11,593 bases of DNA from Gammaproteobacteria bacterium (GTDB lineage Bacteria > Pseudomonadota > Gammaproteobacteria > Pseudomonadales > Azotimanducaceae): positions 1 to 11,593 of the forward strand of contig JAPUFN010000092.1 in NCBI GenBank assembly GCA_027293665.1. The letters are read 5' to 3'. Of this stretch, positions 6,939-11,593 are shown in pieces. Numbering within the stretch: the stretch's first letter is position 1; every line of letters starts with the position of its first letter. Made by a program: the position numbers and the translations under genes. The notes beneath the pieces were generated by a model. It was not told where the DNA came from, ran no database searches, and worked only from the letters and a program-made list of their open reading frames with translations.

Positions 6939-6956
6939 ATGTAAGGCAAATGTAAG
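6939..6956. promoter_or_regulatory. Direct repeat of 11-bp period, possible PhoB/OmpR-family operator
   Basis: ATGTAAG occurs twice, at 6939-6945 and 6950-6956, with the 4-base spacer GCAA. On the minus strand this reads CTTACAT-TTGC-CTTACAT. The 7+4+7 geometry is that of PhoB boxes (CTGTCAT-N4-CTGTCAT); each half matches the E. coli half-site at 5 of 7 positions. The nearest minus-strand gene is the small membrane ORF about 240 bases away. Confidence 0.3.
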
Positions 6957-7099
6957 AAATCGGGCTGAAAAATGGAAAAATGAAGGAAGTATGGATTCGT
7001 CGAAGCTAACGCATTGATGTAATTAGCTTTTGCAAAACACGGTCTCCGATGGGGCGAAGACGGGCTTTTTTTCGGCGCGAATTTTGGTTATCTTGTGCA

Positions 7100-7185
7100 G
7101 CCTCACTAGCCGGCGCTGTATGTATATACAGTGTATTTCTCCTCGGCAGGGCGAACGCACGGACATCTGTGTCGGCTAGTGAGGC
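7100..7185. repeat. Perfect 13-bp inverted repeat with 60-bp centre
   Basis: GCCTCACTAGCCG (7100-7112) is repeated exactly as its reverse complement CGGCTAGTGAGGC (7173-7185). The 60 bases between contain the LexA-type box close to the left arm. The dinucleotide CA flanks the pair on both sides (7098-7099 and 7186-7187), which could be a chance or a very short target duplication. It could be a cruciform/hairpin, a two-site operator for another regulator, or terminal repeats of a tiny non-autonomous element. Confidence 0.6.
7116..7131. promoter_or_regulatory. LexA (SOS) box
   Basis: The 16-mer CTGTATGTATATACAG has the exact CTGT-N8-ACAG frame of the gammaproteobacterial LexA operator. It matches the ideal alternating AT centre at all but one position, and the base after it (T) also fits. 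No gene starts closely downstream on either strand, so the target is unclear: the nearest are the 42-residue membrane ORF (about 420 bases, leftward) or an unannotated transcript. LexA itself is not in the window. Confidence 0.6.
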
Positions 7186-7430
7186 CAACTCCTTCCCGCA
7201 CCAACCCACCGACGATCAAACAAGCCCCAACACGCGTGCATGCGTATTTCTTTGCGTGCATCACACATGCCACCGTGCGCTCGTGATGCCGCATAAAATA
7301 CTTGTTAGGTTGGCCGCAGAGTAGTTTTGTTGGCGAACTACGGCTGTGTCAGTTGGCGCGTTTACCCAGCACGATACAGCCGCTCGTGCCAAACATCCCA
7401 CCCACTCCAAGACACGGTGAGTTCGTTCGC

Positions 7431-8255
7431 TCAATCGGTCTGTACGGGCACTTCGGGCAATGCCTCCTGCCAACCAAATGCGCCATCGGCAACCGCGAAA
7501 AACTCCGGGTTGAGGAACGACTCTTTGCGGTTGTACTCAAGGGGTGTTCCGTCCACCGCCCACAGGGCGCCACCAGCTGCCGAGAGCACTGCGTGGGCGG
7601 CGGCAATGTCCCATTCGGATGTCGGTCCCAGACGCGGGTAAAGATCGGCCTGGCCCTCTGCGAGAATACACAGCTTCAATGAACTGCCCACCGGCGTTCG
7701 CGACACGGTGCCGAATCGCTTACCGAGTGACTCAATGTATTTTTCCAGACGATCTCCGCCATGCGATCGACTGGCCACAACGACAACCGGGTTGCCTTCG
7801 GCCATCGTCCTGCCGGTCAGCCGCGCACTGCCGGCCGCGTCATGGCGTAATGCGCCACTTTCGACATCGCCGGTGTAGACCAGTGACTGCACGGGCACAC
7901 CCACCACGCCGAACGTCGGCGCGTGGTTCTCGATCAATGCGATGTTGACAGTGAACTCACCATTTCTGTTGACGAATTCCCGGGTGCCGTCGAGAGGATC
8001 CACCAACCAGTAGCGCGACCATTCCTGACGGCTGGAATACGCAGGTGGTTGCGACTCTTCAGACAGCAGTGGTATGTCTGGAGTGAGCTTTTTGAGTCCT
8101 TCTTCAATGATATGGTGCGCTGCCAGGTCCGCCTGTGTGAGCGGTGACGCGTCATTTTTGAGAGTGACGTCGAAGTCGGTCTTATAGACCTTCAGAATCG
8201 CATCTCCCGCCTCGCGAGTCAGCGCTATGAGCTCTGCGGTCAGTTGCGGATCCAT
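7431..8255 (-). CDS. cysQ: 3'(2'),5'-bisphosphate nucleotidase CysQ
   Basis: This 274-residue protein belongs to the lithium-sensitive, magnesium-dependent inositol monophosphatase fold. CysQ removes the 3'-phosphate from 3'-phosphoadenosine 5'-phosphate (PAP), a by-product of sulfate assimilation, and can also act on PAPS. Metal ligands are visible in order: SEES (65-68, E66/E67), DPLDGTREF (86-94, D86 and D89) and WDIAAAHAVL (215-224, D216). SPLTQADLAAH (37-47) is also typical. The length is close to the family's usual 250-270, with a short extra C-terminal tail. The ATG at 8255 has an AAGGA site 8 bases upstream. The start is 22 bases below the nudE stop in the same direction, a pairing known in pseudomonads, so the two are probably one transcript and co-regulated. 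It is probably cytoplasmic or membrane-associated. Confusion with inositol monophosphatase SuhB is unlikely given the context and motifs. Confidence 0.93.
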   Translation of the reverse strand: MDPQLTAELIALTREAGDAILKVYKTDFDVTLKNDASPLTQADLAAHHIIEEGLKKLTPDIPLLSEESQPPAYSSRQEWSRYWLVDPLDGTREFVNRNGEFTVNIALIENHAPTFGVVGVPVQSLVYTGDVESGALRHDAAGSARLTGRTMAEGNPVVVVASRSHGGDRLEKYIESLGKRFGTVSRTPVGSSLKLCILAEGQADLYPRLGPTSEWDIAAAHAVLSAAGGALWAVDGTPLEYNRKESFLNPEFFAVADGAFGWQEALPEVPVQTD

Positions 8256-8277
8256 GCCTGTTTTCCTTTTTCAAAAT

Positions 8278-8859
8278 TCATGATCGCACGCCAGTCGAGT
8301 CCGGCGTGCGCAATTGAGTCTCACTACGCAGCAGACGCTGCACCAGACAGAGTGCCGCAATCGCGCGCGCCTCGCGAAATTCATCTCCAGCAACGAGTTC
8401 GTCGAGCTTCGCGAGCGGCCAGATCACCAGCTCCGGCGGTTCGGGTTCGTCCCCCGCCAGCTTTTCCGGGTAAAGATCGCGCGCCAGCAGAACGTTGATT
8501 GTGAAACCCATGTGGCCGGGTGCGAGATTGAGTTTTTTGACGAAGTCCAGGCGCCTTGCACCGTAACCGATTTCCTCTTTGAGTTCCCGGTTTGCTGCTT
8601 CCTCGAGCGACTCGCCAGGGTCGACGGTGCCTTTGACCAGCGTCAGCTGCATCTCATGAAAGCCCGCAGCGTATTCCCGGATCAGCAGGAGCTCGTCAGC
8701 GGCGTTCACGGCGACCACCATCACCGCCGCCCGCCCGGAGCCAGGCAGGCGCTCATAGGTTCGTTTTACCCCGTTGGCAAATTCCAGATCCAGCTCTTCG
8801 ATCCGGAAAAACCGCGATTGCGCGAGCGTTCGTACTGCTATCAGATCTGGCACTCCCAT
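8278..8859 (-). CDS. nudE: ADP compounds hydrolase NudE (Nudix family)
   Basis: From the ATG at 8859 the product is 193 residues, close to the E. coli protein. This start is chosen because GGAG lies 6 bases upstream and it matches the family N-terminus; an open frame continues to 8922 but would overrun the promoter region. The Nudix box lies at residues 77-99 and has all its key positions: G77, E83, R91, E92, E95, E96 and G98, which coordinate magnesium. The segment ahead, REYAAGFHEMQLTLVKG (61-77), is typical of NudE/ADP-ribose-type members. NudE hydrolyses ADP-ribose, NADH and diadenosine polyphosphates, releasing AMP. The gene is first in an operon with cysQ and diverges from yrfG, as in other gammaproteobacteria, which supports the specific name over a generic Nudix call. 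Confidence 0.92.
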   Translation of the reverse strand: MGVPDLIAVRTLAQSRFFRIEELDLEFANGVKRTYERLPGSGRAAVMVVAVNAADELLLIREYAAGFHEMQLTLVKGTVDPGESLEEAANRELKEEIGYGARRLDFVKKLNLAPGHMGFTINVLLARDLYPEKLAGDEPEPPELVIWPLAKLDELVAGDEFREARAIAALCLVQRLLRSETQLRTPDSTGVRS

Positions 8860-8895
8860 GAAGGACTCCGTCAGCCGGGCTGAAAAAAACGCGGT

Positions 8896-8901
8896 ATTAT
8901 A
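8896..8901 (-). promoter_or_regulatory. -10 element for nudE-cysQ, overlapping a divergent -10 for yrfG
   Basis: A perfect TATAAT on the minus strand lies about 36 bases before the nudE ATG. Upstream of it TTGTGT or GATTGT falls at 15-17 bases, a weak -35. On the plus strand the same bases give TATTAT (8895-8900), about 27 bases before the yrfG ATG. The 68-base spacer thus probably holds face-to-face promoters. Confidence 0.45.
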
Positions 8902-8927
8902 CGAACTTCTCGCAAGACACAATCTCT

Positions 8928-9581
8928 ATGCTCGCCTGGCAGTCGATCGATACGGTTCTCCTGGATATGGATGGCACACTTCTGGACCTGTGTTACGACA
9001 ACACGCTCTGGAACAGCCTGCTGCCAGTTCGTTACGGCGAGGCGCATGACATGACTGAAGCACAGGCGCGCAATTACCTGTTCGCCCACATGCACGAACA
9101 GCGTGGTCAGCTCAACTTTTACTGCCTCGACTACTGGGCCGAGTTCACCGGTCTGGATGTGATCGCACTGCATCACGAGCTGAGTGAGCTGATAGCCTAT
9201 CGACCCAACGCGCTCGAGTTTCTGAACTGGCTGCAGCCACGCGAGCAGCAGGCGCTGCTCGTCACCAACGCGCACCGCGACAGCCTGGACGTCAAAAACC
9301 ACTACTGCGACATCACAAGCCGACTCGACGCGACAATCTCCTGCCATGATTACGGCGCACCAAAGGAGACACAGGAATTCTGGCAGCGACTGATGGCCGA
9401 CCACCCGTTCGACCCCGCACGCACGCTGCTCATTGACGACAACGACAGTGTGCTGAACTCCGCCGCCTGCTATGGCATCGGCCACCTGCTGACCATCTCG
9501 CAACCGGACTCTGCCAGACCGGCGAGAGACAGTTCCGGATTTCGCGCACTTCTGGACTTCGGCGATCTCATCGAGGCCTGA
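8928..9581 (+). CDS. yrfG: HAD-superfamily GMP/IMP nucleotidase YrfG
   Basis: The product is 217 residues, matching YrfG, a HAD phosphatase that dephosphorylates purine mononucleotides (GMP, IMP). HAD motif I is DMDGT (residues 13-17, nucleophile D13, acid/base D15). Motif II is T113 in LVTNAH, motif III K146 in GAPKE, and motif IV the acidic IDDND (169-173). The insertion between motifs I and II (about 20-100) is the helical C1 cap. The N-terminus MLAWQSIDTVLLDMDG is the same pattern as in pseudomonad homologues, which supports the ATG at 8928 even though no Shine-Dalgarno is visible. The leader is short if the TATTAT at 8895 is used. It is the first of a rightward set and sits 67 bases ahead of hslR. 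The gene context (nudE divergent, hslR next) makes this identity firm at family level; activity is inferred from E. coli. Confidence 0.9.
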   Translation: MLAWQSIDTVLLDMDGTLLDLCYDNTLWNSLLPVRYGEAHDMTEAQARNYLFAHMHEQRGQLNFYCLDYWAEFTGLDVIALHHELSELIAYRPNALEFLNWLQPREQQALLVTNAHRDSLDVKNHYCDITSRLDATISCHDYGAPKETQEFWQRLMADHPFDPARTLLIDDNDSVLNSAACYGIGHLLTISQPDSARPARDSSGFRALLDFGDLIEA

Positions 9582-9648
9582 TGGAGACTGTCATCGGCCT
9601 CCTCAAAACCACGCGTGCGGACTCCGCACCTTGAACACGCCCGCCAGG

Positions 9649-10050
9649 ATGCGATTGGATCGATGGCTATGGGCGGCGCGTTTCTTCAAAACCCGGGCCC
9701 AGGCCAAAGCCGCCATCGAAGGCGGCAAGATCGATTTTCTCAGCACGACCACCAACACGATGCGGCACCAGAAACCCAAAGTCAGCAAGGAGATCGCGAC
9801 AGGCGACATGCTCTGCATTCGCCGCGGTTGGAACAGCGCAACGGTATTGGTCACAGGCCTTGCCGAACAACGCGGCAAGGCAACCCAGGCACAAGCGCTG
9901 TATGAGGAAACAGTCGACTCCATCGAGGCGCGTGAAGCAGTTGCCGCACGCCGCAAGATGGAGCGCGCGGGACTGCGCGTGCCTGCATCACGACCTTCGA
10001 AGCGCGATCGCCGGGCACTGCAGAAACTCAAGCAAGAAGACGCCTCTTGA
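9649..10050 (+). CDS. hslR: Heat shock protein 15 (ribosome-associated S4-domain protein)
   Basis: The ATG at 9649 gives 133 residues, near the E. coli size. An in-frame TTG at 9631 would add six residues; neither has a clear ribosome site, so the start is uncertain. The S4 RNA-binding domain opens at once with RLDRWLWAARFFKTR and continues through AAIEGGKIDF. The C-terminus is rich in Arg, Lys and Glu (about 95-133), as in Hsp15, including the PSKRDRRAL end. Hsp15 binds 50S subunits carrying a nascent chain with peptidyl-tRNA after abortive translation and helps free the tRNA. Residues 31-50 (TTTNTMRHQKPKVSKE area) are several residues longer than the usual GGKVxxNGxRxKPS turn. It lies between yrfG and pckA, matching the conserved neighbourhood except that hslO is missing. 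No hairpin-plus-T terminator is visible after it. Confidence 0.9.
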   Translation: MRLDRWLWAARFFKTRAQAKAAIEGGKIDFLSTTTNTMRHQKPKVSKEIATGDMLCIRRGWNSATVLVTGLAEQRGKATQAQALYEETVDSIEAREAVAARRKMERAGLRVPASRPSKRDRRALQKLKQEDAS

Positions 10051-10162
10051 AGCGGGCATACCGGTCTTCGCGCTGAGAACCTGCAGAACAGGAGTCTTGG
10101 AGGCCGCGGCCGTGAAGGGTTTCAGCGGTTTACAAATGTCCGTATGGAAATCCAGATTGCTC

Positions 10163-10171
10163 TGGCATAAT
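10163..10171 (+). promoter_or_regulatory. Extended -10 promoter candidate for pckA
   Basis: TGGCATAAT (TG-N-CATAAT) lies 34 bases before the pckA ATG at 10206. No good -35 is seen 17 bases upstream, which is consistent with an extended -10. GGGGAAGG (10184-10191) is a ribosome site 14 bases before the ATG, longer than ideal. Confidence 0.4.
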
Positions 10172-10205
10172 TTGCGGTTACCTGGGGAAGGTGCTGACAA
10201 TTATC

Positions 10206-11593
10206 ATGGCCGTCGATATCGACTCTACGTCGAAGAAAACCATCTATGTTGATCTCTCCGCTACCGTACTCGCCGAGCTGGCGGTACTGCGCGGCGAAGG
10301 ACAGTTCGCCGACAACGGCGCAATCGTAGTCCAGACCGGTGCCCGGACCGGCCGCTCACCGAAGGATCGTTTCATCGTTGAGGAACCCTCCACGGCCGAA
10401 GCCATCGACTGGGGTGAGGTCAACCAGCCAATCAAACCTGACGTATTCGATGCCCTGTGGGATCGCGTGCAACTGCATCTCGAAGACCGCGAGAATTTCG
10501 TGTCAAACCTCCACGTCGGTGCGGACCCGGAGCACTACCTGCCGATCGAAGTCACTACGGAGTACGCGTGGCACGCGCTGTTCGGACATGCTCTGTTCAT
10601 CACACCGGAACACTACAACCCGCACAATAAGGGAATCTGGCACGTGGTGAACGCACCCGCATTCCTCTGTGAACCGGACCGCGATGGGACCAATGGCGAT
10701 GGCACTGTGATGATCAACTTTGCCCAGCGCAAAGTCCTCATCGCCGGGATGCGGTATGCCGGTGAGATGAAAAAATCGATGTTCTCAGTGTTGAACTTTC
10801 TTCTGCCCGAAAAAGACGTACTGCCGATGCACTGTTCTTCAAACATGGGAGAAGAAGGCGACGTTACGCTGTTCTTCGGACTTTCCGGCACCGGCAAAAC
10901 AACGCTGTCCGCGGATCCGGACAGATACCTGATCGGCGATGATGAACATGGCTGGGGCAAAGGGACTGTTTTCAATTTCGAAGGCGGCTGCTATGCCAAA
11001 TGCATCGACCTCACCCGTGAGAACGAGCCGGTGATATTCGACGCCATCTCCTTTGGTGCCATCGTCGAAAACGTCGTGATCGATCCGGAGACACGCAAAC
11101 CCGACTACGCTGATTCCACTCTCACCGAAAACACCAGAGCCTGCTATCCAAGGGACAACATTACCGCGAAAGTACCAGACAACCGGGGCGGTGAACCCGG
11201 GCAGATTATTTTCCTCACCTGTGACGTGAGCGGCGTGCTGCCACCGGTGTCGATTCTTTCGAAGGAGGCGGCCGCCTACCACTTCCTGTCGGGTTACACA
11301 GCGCAGGTAGGGTCTACGGAAGTCGGTTCAACGGAAGCATACAAAACGACCTTTTCAACCTGTTTTGGCGCGCCCTTCTTTCCGCGGCCTGCCGGCGTGT
11401 ATGCGGATCTGCTCGTCAAGCGCATCGAAGAATTCGGCTCCCAGGTCTATCTGGTCAACACCGGCTGGACGGGCGGTGGCTATGGCGTCGGCAAGCGTTT
11501 CAGCATTCCAACTACCCGCGCCATCATTCGCGCCATCCAGTCCGGTGCGCTCAACGACGCAGAGACCCAGCATCTACCAGGCTTCAACCTGGA
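10206..11593 (+). CDS. pckA: Phosphoenolpyruvate carboxykinase (ATP), C-terminus cut by window edge
   Basis: The open frame from ATG 10206 continues to the edge, giving 462 complete codons of an expected 510-540. PckA converts oxaloacetate plus ATP to phosphoenolpyruvate, CO2 and ADP, the first committed step of gluconeogenesis in the cytoplasm. Family signatures are all present. They are the substrate-binding TGARTGRSPKDRF segment, MKKSMFSVLNF with the metal-binding lysine, MHCSSNMGEEGDV, and the P-loop GLSGTGKTTLSAD (kinase-1a). IGDDEHGW (kinase-2) and the C-terminal TGWTGGGYGVGKRF complete them. The N-terminus is short, as in Pseudomonas enzymes, rather than the longer E. coli form. GTG at 10191 is in frame but sits directly on the ribosome site, so the ATG is preferred. 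It is the ATP type, not the GTP type, because it has the ATP-family P-loop context and length. It follows hslR by 155 bases with its own promoter candidate. Confidence 0.96.
   Translation, partial: MAVDIDSTSKKTIYVDLSATVLAELAVLRGEGQFADNGAIVVQTGARTGRSPKDRFIVEEPSTAEAIDWGEVNQPIKPDVFDALWDRVQLHLEDRENFVSNLHVGADPEHYLPIEVTTEYAWHALFGHALFITPEHYNPHNKGIWHVVNAPAFLCEPDRDGTNGDGTVMINFAQRKVLIAGMRYAGEMKKSMFSVLNFLLPEKDVLPMHCSSNMGEEGDVTLFFGLSGTGKTTLSADPDRYLIGDDEHGWGKGTVFNFEGGCYAKCIDLTRENEPVIFDAISFGAIVENVVIDPETRKPDYADSTLTENTRACYPRDNITAKVPDNRGGEPGQIIFLTCDVSGVLPPVSILSKEAAAYHFLSGYTAQVGSTEVGSTEAYKTTFSTCFGAPFFPRPAGVYADLLVKRIEEFGSQVYLVNTGWTGGGYGVGKRFSIPTTRAIIRAIQSGALNDAETQHLPGFNL

Larger units (their letters stand above)
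6696..7430. other. Gene-poor region of about 735 bases with regulatory-like repeats
   Basis: No ORF here has a ribosome site and protein-like composition together. The stretch 6940-7090 is clearly more A-rich than the surrounding genes. It carries a direct repeat of 11-bp period (6939-6956), a LexA-type box (7116-7131) inside a 13-bp inverted repeat (7100-7185), and a set of GCGTGCAT-type repeats (7232-7289). A 7-bp inverted pair CGGCTGT/ACAGCCG (7341-7347, 7376-7382) lies below the cysQ stop with no T-tract. Possible contents are an unannotated small RNA, long leaders or remnants of a mobile element; none is proven. Confidence 0.6.

Noticed and set aside
7006..7209. Minus-strand ORF of 67 residues over the LexA box
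   Set aside because: The box falls within the frame rather than upstream, no ribosome site precedes it, and the composition is not protein-like.
7304..7310. GTTAGGT, matching the integron attC core GTTRRRY, near a LexA-type box
   Set aside because: No matching RYYYAAC partner with complementary inner arms was found within 60-140 bases and no integrase is present, so an integron remnant is not supported.
7049..7324. Plus-strand ORF of 91 residues with a hydrophobic stretch, spanning the LexA box
   Set aside because: It has no ribosome site, the operator and inverted repeat would lie inside the coding part, and its second half is low-quality His/Cys/Arg-rich sequence.
8314..8883. A 189-residue plus-strand open frame opposite nudE
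   Set aside because: It mirrors the Nudix gene and has no recognisable features.
8870..8888. CAGC-CGG-GCTG stem next to a run of A near the nudE start
   Set aside because: The A-run would be a T-run only upstream of the stem on the minus strand, so it cannot act as an intrinsic terminator in either direction.
8871..9503. A 210-residue minus-strand open frame over yrfG
   Set aside because: It lies fully antisense to a gene with all HAD motifs, its start lacks a ribosome site, and its valine/glutamine-rich content is what the complementary strand of coding DNA produces.
9581..9634. A 17-codon ORF overlapping the yrfG stop (ATGA) and ending at hslR
   Set aside because: It is too short, has no ribosome site and probably arises by chance, although translational coupling to hslR cannot be ruled out.

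Overview
The window looks like chromosomal DNA from a gammaproteobacterium with moderately high GC. The best clue is the right-hand third: nudE-cysQ transcribed leftward, divergent from yrfG-hslR-pckA transcribed rightward. This resembles the E. coli yrfG-hslR-hslO-pckA/nudE neighbourhood, and PckA, NudE and CysQ look most like Pseudomonas-type versions. I cannot name the species. The accessory genes on the left (DUF3237, phytanoyl-CoA dioxygenase-like, NIPSNAP-like, acyl-CoA dehydrogenase-like) would suit a free-living, perhaps marine, aerobic heterotroph, but that is inference.

Layout. Positions 1-3814 hold a leftward string of five genes: a ketopantoate-reductase-family dehydrogenase, a DUF3237 protein, a PPOX-class flavin protein, an MFS transporter, and a NIPSNAP-like protein that runs off the left edge and starts inside the transporter stop codon (ATGA overlap). 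A PhyH-family Fe(II)/2-oxoglutarate oxygenase (3891-4742) diverges from them and converges with an acyl-CoA-dehydrogenase-fold flavoprotein (4787-5962, minus). That flavoprotein lacks the usual catalytic glutamate and looks more like a flavin monooxygenase. Together these genes suggest an uptake-and-oxidation module for an unknown small molecule. No classical ring-cleavage or CoA-ligase gene is in view.

Positions 6092-6511 encode a small SpoIIAA/STAS-like protein. A 42-residue single-span membrane protein (6567-6695, minus), missed by ordinary length cut-offs, follows on the other strand. Then comes about 735 bases without a convincing gene (6696-7430). This stretch is not featureless: it has a near-consensus LexA (SOS) box at 7116-7131 inside a perfect 13-bp inverted repeat (7100-7185), an 11-bp-period direct repeat of the PhoB/OmpR type (6939-6956), and clustered short repeats at 7232-7289.

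From 7431 on is housekeeping DNA. CysQ clears 3'-phosphoadenosine 5'-phosphate, NudE hydrolyses ADP-containing dinucleotides, YrfG is a nucleotidase-type HAD phosphatase, HslR (Hsp15) rescues stalled 50S subunits, and PckA (cut by the right edge) makes phosphoenolpyruvate from oxaloacetate. hslO, often between hslR and pckA, is absent here.
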